In this document: one piece after another, positions 10,001 to 17,949 of the stretch
Position numbering within the stretch: the first letter of the stretch is position 1
How the letters are laid out: every line of letters starts with the position of its first letter
Assembly (NCBI GenBank): GCA_035296965.1
Contig: DATGZX010000087.1
Location: 1 to 64,000 of the forward strand
Length of the DNA: 64,000 bases
Source of the DNA: DATGZX01 sp035296965
Lineage (GTDB): Bacteria > Planctomycetota > Planctomycetia > Gemmatales > Gemmataceae
Direction: 5' to 3'
Made by a program: the position numbers and the translations under genes
The notes under the pieces: model-generated
Told to the model about the DNA's origin: nothing
The model's database searches: none
What the model saw: only the letters and a program-made list of their open reading frames with translations

Positions 10001-10379
10001 GTCTCCCGCTCCCATTGCTTCTGAGAAGGTCACGCAGTGGATCGGCGCTCTGGATAGTCCGCGTTTTGCCACGCGCAAGCAGGCGACACAGGAATTAGAG
10101 AGGGCAGGCGACCTGGCCGAGTCCGCGCTACGGCAAGCGCTCCAGAGCAATCCGCCAGCGGAACAGCGCCAACGGATCGAGGAGCTTCTGAAAAGATTGG
10201 AGCCAGGCAATTCCCCGGAACCTGTACGAAGTCTTCGAGCCATCGAAGTGCTCGAACACATCGGCAACTCGGACGCCAGGCAGGTTCTGTCAAGCCTCGC
10301 CAGGGGGCCCGCCGAGACTCTCCTCGCCCGAGAGGCAAAGGCGTCGCTGGAAAGGCTGACCAAGAACGTCGTGCCGTAG
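7053..10379 (+). CDS. ECF sigma factor fused through a membrane segment to WD40 propellers
   Basis: An 1108-aa protein. Residues about 40-105 match sigma-70 region 2 (RRLLGNVHEAEDAFQATFLVLARK) and 140-195 region 4 (LPIQYRAPVVLCYLEGKTH then a helix-turn-helix). A hydrophobic segment at about 258-282 probably crosses the membrane, followed by a linker. From about 335 to 945 I count fourteen LWD-type repeat ends, enough for two seven-bladed beta-propellers. The last 150 residues are helical and HEAT-like. Such sigma-TM-WD40 fusions are a planctomycete speciality thought to couple outside sensing to transcription. This topology would place the propellers in the periplasm or paryphoplasm and the sigma domains in the cytoplasm; how the sigma part is released or acts is unknown. 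The gene is monocistronic. Confidence 0.85.
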   Translation: MKTTALGHVLEHLRHLAKADAARDISDAELLERFQSQAEEAAFAILVHRHGPMVFNLCRRLLGNVHEAEDAFQATFLVLARKARQIRKPPSLGSWLYGVAYRIARRARIGAAQRRRQEQQVARTIGQPYAEPSCQELRAVLDEELQRLPIQYRAPVVLCYLEGKTHFQAGQELDWPKSSVTARLERARKILQRRLTRRGFGLGAGLLALGTSENMSSAAVPARLILASVRLAVQAAAGRAAATAPAVVLANGLLKGAALAKLAVLAALIAGAGLIVAGAGALARSQEGVQESPVVLEGRWQERPTATPNTPPRTDSYGDPLPAGALFRLGTTRFRHSGTSLTFLSDDKILVSGGRGKSAIRFWDVDTGKRLRQLELDAKGINSFAISPDGKFLAAAGSSGALHLWDIAAGQEIRTLEGQAPKTLCVAFSPNGRLIASGGFADHEVHLWDAATGTRVQRCQGHQDHIFAVAFAPDGKVLASAGADSTFRLWSTETGTELHKLPAPPNQMLHVAFTGDGRLATGGWQEKTIHLWNPATGKELQQIAQNEHGILSLAFSPDGITVATGSNSPQDGTIRLWDLATGRELRRITALPTGILGLAYSRDGKIIASSDGVIRLWDSTTGKELRPFPEHYGCIETIAVSPNGKVLATGSKDGTVRLWDAARGAPLREIVAHAGGVTSVAFSPDGATLASGGADGVVRLWDVTTARQLRTIEGQRYYNAVAFAPDGRTLATGGSQVGGPQKVKLWDVATGAEVRPLTEPTGDVYHLAFAPDGRSLAVVGADQRQGKVSLWDVATGKNLRTWSAPQMMVLSVAFAPDGKFLATGGFGTSMEFWDLATGKLRHQFPVPSTVAKTAVDSLAFTPDGKRFATGNFDQIVRLWEVATGQECAHFAGHEPASQNVMAVAFSPNGKVLYSAGGDTTALAWDVAGPGETGQARRLYLDEAKLRTLWQELAQTDAGKAYQAVCALSAAPADSAAFLRAQLKSPAPIASEKVTQWIGALDSPRFATRKQATQELERAGDLAESALRQALQSNPPAEQRQRIEELLKRLEPGNSPEPVRSLRAIEVLEHIGNSDARQVLSSLARGPAETLLAREAKASLERLTKNVVP

Positions 10380-10438
10380 TCCTTTCCAAGAGCGACTAAA
10401 GCCTCTGTCGCCGGTGGATCGTTTTGCCCTTATGCTGC

Positions 10439-11824
10439 TTACGCCATGATTTCCTGAGCGACCTGACCGGCCACGTCGGTCAGTCGAAAGTCTCGGCCGG
10501 CGTAACGATACGTCAGTTTTTCGTGGTCCAACCCAAGAAGTGCAAGGAGAGTGGCATGCAAATCCCTGATGTGCATCCGGCCCTCCACTGCTCGGAGGCC
10601 GTATTCGTCGGTGGCCCCGTAGTTGAAGCCCTTCTTGACGCCGGCGCCAGTTAAGAACATCGGGTAGCCGGTGATATTATGGTCGCGGCCGTCCGGTCCC
10701 TGAGCGGTTGGTTGCCGGCCGAATTCACTGCCGAATAGGACCAACGTTTCGTCCAACAGTCCGCGCCATTCGAGATCCGCCAGCAACGCAGCGGTTGGCT
10801 GATCGACCGCAGCGCAATTCCGCTTCAACCCCTCGTGCAAGTTGCTGTGGTGGTCCCAACCCGGCTGGCAGATTTCCACGAAGCGCACGCCGGCCTCACT
10901 CAACCGCCGGGCCATCAGGCACTGGCGAGCGAACGCTCCGGCCGGTCCGGGCTTCACGCCGTAGGCGTCGAGCACGTACGGCGGCTCTTTGGTGATGTCG
11001 AGCACCTCAGGCACTTTGCCCTGCATGCGGAAGGCGAGTTCGTAGGACTCAATGATCCCATCGACCGCGTCTGGGGCCCCGGAGGTCGCGCGGAGGTCAC
11101 GATTCATCGCCCGTATCAAGTCGATCTGCTTGCGTTGCAGAGACATGGGCGTCTGCGGCTTCAAATTCGGCAGGTAACCGGAATCGGTGAGTCTGCTGCC
11201 CTGGAAGTGAGCCGGCAGGAAGGCGCTGCCGTAGTTCACGGCTCCGCCAAAGAAGGGCGACGGGTTGATCGTGACGTATCCTGGCAGGTCCTGATTTTCG
11301 GTACCCAGGCCGTAGAGCAGCCAGGCGCCCATGCTCGGCCGCGTGAGCGCAGCGTTGGCACTCCCCGTGTGCAGCTGAACGACGGCTTGCGGGTGGGCCG
11401 GTGTGTCCGTGTGCAGCCCGCGGAGCCAGCACAGCTCGTCCGCATGTTTCGCGATGTTCGGCAGCAATTCGGAGAACCAGGTCCCTGCTTGGCCGAATTG
11501 TTTGAACTGGAACTTCGACGCCCTCAGGATACCGCCGCCGGGGCCGGGCTTCCCATCAGCCTTCTGGAGCTGGGGCTTGTACTCGAAGGTATCCACCTGC
11601 GAGGCCGCCCCTTCCATGAGCAGGAAGATAATCCGCTTGGCCTTGGCCTTGAAGTGCGGCTCCCTCGGGGCCAGCGGATTTGCCGCGGTCGCATCGGAAG
11701 CCGTCGCGCGCCGGCCATCCTGGCCGAGCAAGCCGGCCAATGCCAGATAGCCGAACCCGACTCCGGCCGACTTCAGGGCCTGGCGCCGGGAGATCGTGGG
11801 AAACAAGGGTTCAGGCTTCAGCAT
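10439..11824 (-). CDS. DUF1501 family protein, Tat-exported
   Basis: A 461-aa protein. ATG 11824 was chosen because AAAGGAGGG sits 7 nt upstream; an in-frame ATG 11851 lacks this. The N-terminus carries a Tat signal (SRRQALKSAG then a hydrophobic stretch). The body has the DUF1501 sulfatase-like/alkaline-phosphatase-fold landmarks, including FLLMEGAASQVDTFEYKP, LHTDTPAHPQAV and LFGSEFGRQPTAQ. It follows the DUF1549/DUF1553 gene by 36 bp on the same strand. This pair is one of the most expanded operon types in planctomycetes and is often linked to polysaccharide or sulfated-glycan use, but no biochemical role is established for this copy. Confidence 0.9.
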   Translation of the reverse strand: MLKPEPLFPTISRRQALKSAGVGFGYLALAGLLGQDGRRATASDATAANPLAPREPHFKAKAKRIIFLLMEGAASQVDTFEYKPQLQKADGKPGPGGGILRASKFQFKQFGQAGTWFSELLPNIAKHADELCWLRGLHTDTPAHPQAVVQLHTGSANAALTRPSMGAWLLYGLGTENQDLPGYVTINPSPFFGGAVNYGSAFLPAHFQGSRLTDSGYLPNLKPQTPMSLQRKQIDLIRAMNRDLRATSGAPDAVDGIIESYELAFRMQGKVPEVLDITKEPPYVLDAYGVKPGPAGAFARQCLMARRLSEAGVRFVEICQPGWDHHSNLHEGLKRNCAAVDQPTAALLADLEWRGLLDETLVLFGSEFGRQPTAQGPDGRDHNITGYPMFLTGAGVKKGFNYGATDEYGLRAVEGRMHIRDLHATLLALLGLDHEKLTYRYAGRDFRLTDVAGQVAQEIMA

Positions 11825-11860
11825 AGCTTGGCCCTCCTTTGGGGCAGGCACGATGAAGAG

Positions 11861-14464
11861 CTATTCGAGGTATCGGAATTCCGCGGATCCCAGTAACGAC
11901 TGTACAAAGCCCTGCCAGGCGGCGGATCGCGCATCTTTTGGGCGACTACCGTCTTCGACGGCCGACTCGTTGGTCCGCTCAAATTCGTCCTGATTGGTCG
12001 GTTTCGGTTTCGCTTTCGTTTGAGCGGGCAGGGCAACCATTGCGCGTGCCAATGGTTTGAACGCATTCAGCTCGCGGGCAGCCGATTCGTAATCAAGAAG
12101 GAAGGTGTGCACCCTTTCGACCTCCGTGTTATCTGGGAATCGGCCCAAGGTGAGCCGGTAAGCCTTGCGAATTCGGTCGGCGTCTGCGCTATCGTTCTCG
12201 GCGAGCAGTAGTTCCGCCAAGGTCAGGGATTGCCGGCGGACGAAGGAGGAATTGAGCAGATACAATGCCTGGCGCGGCACCGTGGTTGCTTCGCGCGTGC
12301 CTGTGACGAGCGTCTGCTCCACTGGGTCGAACGCTTCGAGCGCACGCGGGCTGATGCCGCGCAGCAGCGGCAGGTAGACACTGCGGTGCGTGCTCCTGTC
12401 GGCGTATTCACGGATCGCGCGGGCATCGACTCCGCTGTCCGGGAGCTCGATCATTTTGAGCTTCATCGCGGCCGACCCGGTGGGCCGGTTCAGATTGAGG
12501 GAGCCGGCCGCCGCCAGCATCGCGTCGCGGATTTCCTCGGCATCCAAGCGCCTGGGGGTGTGCCGCCACACGAGTTGGTTTGTCGGGTCGATCGCGCGAT
12601 GCGAGGCCGGGCTATGGGAGCTGAGTTGATATGCCCGTGTCAGCGCAACCGCCCGAACCAGCTTTTTCACCGACCAGCCGTCCCGGACAAAGCGATTCGC
12701 CAGGTAGTCGAGTAATTCAGGGTGCGAAGGGATATCACCCGACACGCCGAAGTTGTCAACCGTGGCGACTATTCCCCGGCCGAACAAGCGCTGCCAGACG
12801 CGGTTGACAAGAACGCGCGCGGTGAGCGGATTGTTAGTACTCGTGAGCCAACCGGCTAACTCGAGTCGGCCGCTCCCTTTCGGATTCACCTTCGGAGCGC
12901 CGGCTACGTCGAAAGCGGTCAAGAAACCACGCGGCACGCTGGGGCCCAGTTTCTCCGCCTCGCCGCGGATGCGCACGTCGGTGTCACTGACGATCTTGGC
13001 GTCGCGCACTCCGTGGACTGCGTGGCCACGAGCCGCCGGATCCGTCAGGCCGAGCAGCTCGGTCTGCAGTTTTTCGTATTTCAGCCGATACGGTCGCTGT
13101 TTGGGAGCTCCGTCCCGCCCCTTCGACAGCCCTTCCGGCGTGTCGCGGATCGCTTCCCATTCCTTCTTGGCCTGGGCGATATCGACCTTCAGTTTCTCCA
13201 CCTTCTCACGGGGAGCGGGCGGCAACTGGGTTGCTAACACAACGAGCATCGCGGGGTCGTAGTAGTCAAGTCCGCCGCCGCCCATCTTATTTCGCAGCCC
13301 GGCACGGTTGTCGGTGCTGGTGAAGATTCCGGCGAGGGCGTAATAATCGGCGGTGGGAATTGGGTCGAACTTGTGGTCGTGGCAGCGGGCGCAACTGACC
13401 GTGAGCGCCAGGATCGACCGGGAAACGGCGTCGATTTGCTCGTCCACGTTGTCCATGACGAACCGGACCTTGAACCGCTGGTTCACGTCCTTCACGCCGA
13501 GGGCCAGAAATCCGGTAGCAGTCAGCAACCGGTCCCGCTCCCGATCCGAGCGGGCCGGCAGCAAGTCTCCGGCGATTTGCTCCCGAACGAAGCGGTCGAA
13601 TGGAATGTCGGCGTTGACTGCGTCGATGACGTAGTCGCGGTATTTCCAGGCATGAGGATAGGGGATGTTTCGCGACGGTCCCGTCGATTCGCCGTAACGC
13701 GCTACGTCGAGCCAGTGCCGGCCCCAGCGCTCCCCGAAGCGCGGCGAAGCAAGCAGCCGATCTACCACGCTGCCGTACGCGTCCGCGGAGTTGTCCTTGA
13801 GGAAGGCGTCGATCTCGACGAACGTCGGGGGTAGGCCGGTCAGATCGAAGGTCACTCGGCGGATCAAAGCCACCTTGTCCGCGTCTCCAACCGGCTCGAG
13901 GCGCTCGGCTTCGAGCCGAGCCAAGATGAATCTATCGATTGGGTCTTTCGGCCAGGTCGTGTCACGGACGTCCGGCGCTCTCGGATCAATAAGCGGCTGC
14001 AATGCCCAGTGTTCCTTCTTTAGCTTCTCGTACTCAGGCTTCGGCTTCCCCAGGGACGCTGACACACGCAGTGTGGGCCAGGCGGCTCCGTGTTTGATCC
14101 ACGTTGTCAGGTCGGCGACCTGCTCCTTGGTGAGCGGCCGGCCCTCTTGCGGCATACGCCGTTTCGGATCCTTGTGGGTCACCCGGAGAAGCAGGAGACT
14201 CTTCGCCGGCTCACCTGGAATGACCGCTGGCCCCGTCGCACCCCCAGTGAGCAGTCCGTTGCGATCGTCCACGCGCAGGCCGCCCGACGGCTTGGTCTCG
14301 GCGGAATGGCAGGCATAGCAGTTGTCGGCGAGAATGGGACGAACCTTCTTTTCGAAAAACACGATCTCCTCTGAGCCGGTGACGTTTTCCCCGCGCGCCG
14401 AATGCCATGCAACCGCAACCAGGACAACCAAGGTCCAAGGGATGAGGAACCGCTGTCTCGGCAT
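11861..14464 (-). CDS. DUF1549/DUF1553 protein with planctomycete cytochrome-c domain
   Basis: An 867-aa exported protein starting at ATG 14464 (GGAGAGGG upstream). After a signal peptide, a c-type haem motif CYACH is at residues 49-53 within the PSCyt1 domain (FFEKKVRPILADNCYACHS). The DUF1549 region includes GLPPTFVEIDAFL and RWGRHWLDVARY, with a second CARCH motif downstream. The C-terminal DUF1553 part includes NPLTARVLVNRVWQRLFGRG and TPRRLDAEEIRDAML. It is first gene of a two-gene operon with the DUF1501 protein. Redox or dehydrogenase-like activity coupled to haem is inferred from the family only; the substrate is unknown. Confidence 0.9.
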   Translation of the reverse strand: MPRQRFLIPWTLVVLVAVAWHSARGENVTGSEEIVFFEKKVRPILADNCYACHSAETKPSGGLRVDDRNGLLTGGATGPAVIPGEPAKSLLLLRVTHKDPKRRMPQEGRPLTKEQVADLTTWIKHGAAWPTLRVSASLGKPKPEYEKLKKEHWALQPLIDPRAPDVRDTTWPKDPIDRFILARLEAERLEPVGDADKVALIRRVTFDLTGLPPTFVEIDAFLKDNSADAYGSVVDRLLASPRFGERWGRHWLDVARYGESTGPSRNIPYPHAWKYRDYVIDAVNADIPFDRFVREQIAGDLLPARSDRERDRLLTATGFLALGVKDVNQRFKVRFVMDNVDEQIDAVSRSILALTVSCARCHDHKFDPIPTADYYALAGIFTSTDNRAGLRNKMGGGGLDYYDPAMLVVLATQLPPAPREKVEKLKVDIAQAKKEWEAIRDTPEGLSKGRDGAPKQRPYRLKYEKLQTELLGLTDPAARGHAVHGVRDAKIVSDTDVRIRGEAEKLGPSVPRGFLTAFDVAGAPKVNPKGSGRLELAGWLTSTNNPLTARVLVNRVWQRLFGRGIVATVDNFGVSGDIPSHPELLDYLANRFVRDGWSVKKLVRAVALTRAYQLSSHSPASHRAIDPTNQLVWRHTPRRLDAEEIRDAMLAAAGSLNLNRPTGSAAMKLKMIELPDSGVDARAIREYADRSTHRSVYLPLLRGISPRALEAFDPVEQTLVTGTREATTVPRQALYLLNSSFVRRQSLTLAELLLAENDSADADRIRKAYRLTLGRFPDNTEVERVHTFLLDYESAARELNAFKPLARAMVALPAQTKAKPKPTNQDEFERTNESAVEDGSRPKDARSAAWQGFVQSLLGSAEFRYLE

Positions 14465-14864
14465 GGGTGGTATCCCTCTCCGCGCACTCAATATCGAAAT
14501 CCTCGGTACTATGCATCACCGTTTGCAATCAGAGCTGGCAGCTTTTTGGAGTGGTAGTGTCCATCGGCGGGACCTGATGAAGCACAGCTTCGTTCATCCT
14601 TCCTTGTTTACTATATTCACAGACATGGCGATGATTTGCAACAAGTCGCGCCGGCGTTCCCTTTTTTCTTGCCGCGGCTTGAACAAATTGTGAATGCGCA
14701 CGTCGGCCTTCTGCTGAGCAGGTGCGTCTTGTTCATGAGGCGTCTGGGAGTCTGTCGCGCAGGCGCATGGCTGGCTTGGCCCCGGTTAACAAGAAGAGAC
14801 TCGGCCTGAGGGACTCGGTGGGATCAACCGGGCGGAACCCCGAAACGGCAGGCGACGTCTCACT
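14465..14864. other. Promoter side of the DUF1549/1553 operon
   Basis: About 400 bp upstream of the leftward operon and downstream of a possible small leftward gene. I see no convincing coding frame, tRNA or repeat here. Confidence 0.45.
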
Positions 14865-15122
14865 TCACGGCTGGGGATTCTCCGGTGGCAGCCCCACGGC
14901 AGATATGGCCAGGAAAGCTCGCTCCACGACCAGCGATGCGCGGCACTCCAGCCAATACCTGACGGATCGAACGGCCGCCGCAAGATTATCCATCCCCGCC
15001 GGCTGACCGCGAGCCGGCACCTGCCGGCAAGACCGCTCGTTTACCTTGGCCAGGCGTGCTTCGATGGCTGGATTCAGACTGCGCTGAACCGTGTAAGACG
15101 AAAGGGAGACGAGGCTGTCCAT
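14865..15122 (-). CDS. Possible small hypothetical protein
   Basis: An 85-aa frame starting at ATG 15122 with AAAGGAAAG 8 nt upstream, which is the main argument that it is real. The protein is basic in the middle, has two cysteines (SCRQ and LECR), and shows no signal peptide or recognised domain. It lies in a 1.1-kb gap between two recognised genes. It could be a lineage-specific small protein or a chance frame. Confidence 0.4.
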   Translation of the reverse strand: MDSLVSLSSYTVQRSLNPAIEARLAKVNERSCRQVPARGQPAGMDNLAAAVRSVRYWLECRASLVVERAFLAISAVGLPPENPQP

Positions 15123-15611
15123 AGTGGCTTTCCTTTGAGGGAATTCTTGGCGAGGGAACAAGAGCAGATCGCATACCAAATGGACACTTTTCAGATTGCA
15201 TCGCTTTTTCAGCGAGACAAGGCTGGGCCTGCGGCTTTGTTTTGACGTCTCCCATCACATTACACGGCAAATCCGTTAATCGCGTCCGATTGGCCGTCAC
15301 ATGTGATGGGCTGTAGCTCCAGAATTCTGGAAAACCGGCGCGACCGACACACGGTCGGGGTCACACCCCAACCGCCGTCGGTGCCTTCCCAGACCGAGAG
15401 TACGCCTGCTCTCCTCAGGAGAATCCCGGCTGAGATTGCCGGGCGATACGCCTTGGTCTTCGCCTCCCCCGTTACCGAATTCATCCCGCAACAAATCATG
15501 ACTCAATGTCGGAAACATGTAGGTCGTCAGTTCCTGCGGACCCTGAGCGGTTTGGTTAGAATGACCGCTGCCGGATTATTGCGTCGACCTTGATCCGCAA
15601 AAGGGGGAGCG
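15123..15611. other. Intergenic stretch with a perfect inverted repeat
   Basis: CCCATCACAT at 15251-15260 is the exact reverse complement of ATGTGATGGG at 15301-15310. The right copy overlaps the palindrome TCACATGTGA (15297-15306). This could be a looped operator or an RNA hairpin. It sits about 300 bp upstream of the PspC gene and about 130 bp upstream of the small leftward frame. No gene was recognised. Confidence 0.4.
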
Positions 15612-15911
15612 ATGGCAACCAAGAAGTGTCCGTATTGTGCCGAGGAGATCCCGGAAGAGGGTATCAAATGCAAGTATTGCTGCACGTGGTTGGAATCCGC
15701 GTCTGGCCAACTGGTTGGTAGACGATTGATGCGTTCCGGGCAGGACCGCTTCCTGGCGGGAGTCTGCGGCGGCATGGCGGAGTTTTTTGGGATGGAATCG
15801 AGCGTGGTCCGGGTCCTCTATGCCCTGCTCACTTTTTTCTGCGGCATCCTACCTGGCATCATCCTCTACAGTGTCCTTGCCTTCTGTCTACCCGTGGACG
15901 AGGGCGCTTAA
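15612..15911 (+). CDS. Zinc-ribbon PspC domain membrane protein
   Basis: A 99-aa protein. The N-terminus is a zinc ribbon with CPYC and CKYC pairs (residues 6-9 and 20-23). From residue 41 a PspC domain follows: SGQDRFLAGVCGGMAEFFGM and the hydrophobic LYALLTFFCGILPGIILYSV ending in LAFCLPVDE. PspC domains are membrane stress-response modules of the phage-shock system; versions with an N-terminal ribbon are common in planctomycetes and are not shown to act with PspA. AAAAGGGGGAGCG precedes the start. It is the last chromosomal gene before the left attachment repeat, which begins 80 bp downstream. Confidence 0.85.
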   Translation: MATKKCPYCAEEIPEEGIKCKYCCTWLESASGQLVGRRLMRSGQDRFLAGVCGGMAEFFGMESSVVRVLYALLTFFCGILPGIILYSVLAFCLPVDEGA

Positions 15912-15991
15912 TGGCCCGGCACGTGAGAGCCTGTTCAGTTCCATTAGGCAAGGTCGGCTTCCAGTAGGCTAAACCAAGCGTTCGGCGGATA

Positions 15992-16044
15992 TTACGTCAC
16001 TATCCCCGACAGGGGTCGAACCTGTAACCTTCGGCTTCGGAGGC
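15992..16044. other. Left attachment site (attL) with displaced tRNA 3' half
   Basis: Matches 37165-37217 at 52 of 53 positions. Positions 16001-16044 equal the 3' 44 nt of the tRNA-Arg; the remaining 9 bp extend past the tRNA end. The single difference (G at 16014, A at 37187) falls in the T loop. The 5' half of a tRNA is absent here, so this copy is not a functional tRNA. Confidence 0.9.
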
Positions 16045-16384
16045 AGCGTAAGAGCTGGGCCGGATTGGCACTGAACCGCTTGCTGGCAGTGAGTTTACAC
16101 AGCAAGCTTGAGCACTGCAAGTGTATGCGAGTGCACGCATAAAAACGCGAGCAGCTGGGGATGTTCCCCAGTGGATTGGGGAAGAATTCCGGCCGGCGCG
16201 ATCGCGCCAGAGGTCTATCTCTCAGATGGCTTTTGGCTTGGTGAATTCAGGCTCTGGCGAGGCGGCGTGAGCAGCGGGCCCGGTTCTCAGGTCAGACCCG
16301 CCAGCGTGGCCAAAGGATGCCCAATTGTCGCAGAAAAAGCAGATCAGTTCCAGAAACTCTTTACCGATAGCTAGGCATATGGAC
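16045..16384. other. Left end of element, non-coding with inverted repeats
   Basis: About 340 bp between attL and the end of the toxin-candidate gene. It contains CTGGGGATGTTCCCCAG (16155-16171), a near-perfect palindrome, and GGGGAAGAATTCC (16178-16190), which matches 12 of 13 bases of a motif near the right end (37081-37093). These are candidate arm sites for the integrase or excision factor. No gene was recognised. Confidence 0.4.
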
Positions 16385-16777
16385 TCAGATGAGTGATTGA
16401 TCCTCAAGGATGCGCCTGCACCCCTCCGGGAAAAAGTCAGATTCCGAAGCTCCGTTTCGAATGCGCGCCAGAAGATCGCTGGGCACCGCTTCGCGCGGCG
16501 CCATTTGTCCGCTTTCTGCGAGCTTCCTCAGAGCTGTGGCTGAAGCAATTCGCGCGTCTTTGTAGCGGATGCAGCTTTTCCGAACAACGAAGGGGTGCTC
16601 TCCAGCGTTAATAATGCAGCAGCTTTCTTCTTCCTCTTCGAAAGTCGTGAGGTTGACAAGCACGATCTGTTCGGAGTCGATGGCTGGATCGGAGCAAGCT
16701 ACGTAGAGGTGATTGTAAGGTGTTGAGAGAAGGAAGGTGTCTCCGGCGCTTATTGCCTTTGTCCGCCTCCTAGCCAT
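16385..16777 (-). CDS. Candidate toxin partner of Panacea-type antitoxin
   Basis: A 130-aa protein without a family I can name with confidence. The N-terminal half reads like a small beta-barrel (ISAGDTFLLSTPYNHLYVACSD, IVLVNLTTF), followed by a cysteine/histidine-containing stretch and a helical C-terminus. It begins 17 bp downstream of the Panacea-domain gene on the same strand, so the two are co-transcribed. Panacea antitoxins are known to pair with many unrelated toxins encoded next to them, so this position makes it the toxin candidate. The barrel-like start recalls, without proving, PemK/SH3-like RNases. Base composition here is visibly poorer in GC than the chromosome, suggesting transfer. 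Confidence 0.5.
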   Translation of the reverse strand: MARRRTKAISAGDTFLLSTPYNHLYVACSDPAIDSEQIVLVNLTTFEEEEESCCIINAGEHPFVVRKSCIRYKDARIASATALRKLAESGQMAPREAVPSDLLARIRNGASESDFFPEGCRRILEDQSLI

Positions 16778-16794
16778 CGTTGCCTACTCGCTGC

Positions 16795-17382
16795 CTAATT
16801 TTTTGAACGGCCCTTTTTTTCTGCACCTGCAAACAGGTCATCTATCTCTTCTTTTTCCTTCAGGTCACGCAGGATGGATTCACGCCGGCGGCTCAGCCCA
16901 ACGGCGTTGAGGATCTGCTCAAAAGGAATAGTTCGCGATTGGTTGGGCCTGTAGGCGATTTTGTATTCAAGAAACGCGTGAGTATGTCGAGCCACGTCCC
17001 AGTCGTCCTCGTCCTCGTACGCCTCCAGCACATTCTTTAACGTCTCGATCTCGAAACGCGATAAAGTGCTAATCGCCGGTTCGTCATGAAGCACGACGTA
17101 AAAGCCATCGTTGTGGAAATGCTCCGACCATTCTGCAGTGCCTTCCGCTCTTTCTTTATCTCCGATCAGAAGATTGTACACGTCGCCATGGATTGGCCCG
17201 TACTTCATGGCAACAACCCTTCCGCCAACGATCGGCCGTCCAGACCGCTTAAGGCATTCCCGATTTGCCATGTAGAGAAGGGCAAGAAGACGTTTTCGGC
17301 TGATCATGCGGCGCGGCGAATGACGGGCCAGGATTACCGCCGCTTCGAGTGCCTTCTTACTATCCAACTTAAGCTTAAACAT
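16795..17382 (-). CDS. Panacea (SocA-like, DUF4065) domain antitoxin candidate
   Basis: A 195-aa protein. The start ATG 17382 is chosen over an upstream in-frame ATG because the domain begins there. The region RKRLLALLYMANRECLKRSG, followed by GGRVVAMKYGPIHGDVYNLL, is the Panacea/SocA hallmark (the helix LLYMA then YGP). A run of acidic residues (EAYEDEDDWD) and a charged C-terminus follow. Panacea proteins are antitoxins and proteolysis adaptors. The gene precedes a 130-aa partner by 17 bp. An 11-bp perfect inverted repeat lies 20 bp upstream, consistent with autoregulation. Confidence 0.8.
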   Translation of the reverse strand: MFKLKLDSKKALEAAVILARHSPRRMISRKRLLALLYMANRECLKRSGRPIVGGRVVAMKYGPIHGDVYNLLIGDKERAEGTAEWSEHFHNDGFYVVLHDEPAISTLSRFEIETLKNVLEAYEDEDDWDVARHTHAFLEYKIAYRPNQSRTIPFEQILNAVGLSRRRESILRDLKEKEEIDDLFAGAEKKGRSKN

Positions 17383-17401
17383 TGACGATCCGCGAAAAAG
17401 A

Positions 17402-17438
17402 GGCGCAGGAGCCACTCGTATAGGGAAGCTCCTGCGCC
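17402..17438. promoter_or_regulatory. Inverted repeat upstream of Panacea antitoxin
   Basis: GGCGCAGGAGC at 17402-17412 and its exact reverse complement at 17428-17438, 15 nt apart, begin 20 bp upstream of the antitoxin start. Either an operator for autoregulation or a 5'-leader hairpin. The AT-rich sequence beyond it (17455-17520) contains TTGACT on the minus strand, a possible -35 box. Confidence 0.5.
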
Positions 17439-17619
17439 ACTTGTGTGTTCCAACCTTTGTGGCCCCTTCACTAGCATAGCAGCATAAAAAAGTCAAGCAA
17501 ACCAAGTAATCTGAAAATTCTTTCAGCGCCGATCATTTCCAGAAAAGCCCTGAAGCGGGATTGGCATTATCCTCTATCTTCGCTCGCCACGCGAGCCTTC
17601 CCTGCAGCGCTGCCTGCGG

Positions 17620-17751
17620 CTATTCTCTTCTCCTCCCAAACGCCCAAGCCACCGCCCCGCAGCTCCCGCACTGCCCAACCCAGAACCACGCAGCCCCGTC
17701 ATTGCACGGATGCCGGCCGAAGATCACCGGCGGATGCTCCTGGCCGCGCAC
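17620..17751 (-). CDS. Possible 43-aa metal-binding peptide or gene remnant
   Basis: A short frame from GTG 17751 reading RGQEHPPVIFGRHPCNDG, then WVGQCGSCGAVAWAFG and a basic end. The codons just upstream (CPV) would add another cysteine but lie beyond any usable start, and a stop follows immediately upstream. That suggests either a truncated zinc-ribbon gene or an alternative start. It lies in the gap between the antitoxin operon and the DUF1559 gene. The amino-acid composition is more protein-like than the other frames here. Confidence 0.3.
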   Translation of the reverse strand: MRGQEHPPVIFGRHPCNDGAAWFWVGQCGSCGAVAWAFGRRRE

Positions 17752-17949
17752 TGGGCAGCGAATCCGCGCCGCCCGCTAGGTTGATGGCGGGACCTTAGCC
17801 AGTTACCACGGACAACTGAAAAGGCCATCGCCTCTCGCCATGGATCGGACATGCCATGCCGGTCCTCTCTGAAAAGGCCCACTCATCCACCCTTCCGCGG
17901 CCGTCTTGCTTTGGCGGAGCTTCATAGGGCCAACCTGTCTCCAAATCAG

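Noticed and set aside
15992..16044. tRNA-like sequence near the PspC gene
   Set aside because: Only the 3' half of tRNA-Arg is present; the 5' acceptor, D arm and first anticodon strand are missing. It is the displaced attachment copy, not a functional tRNA.
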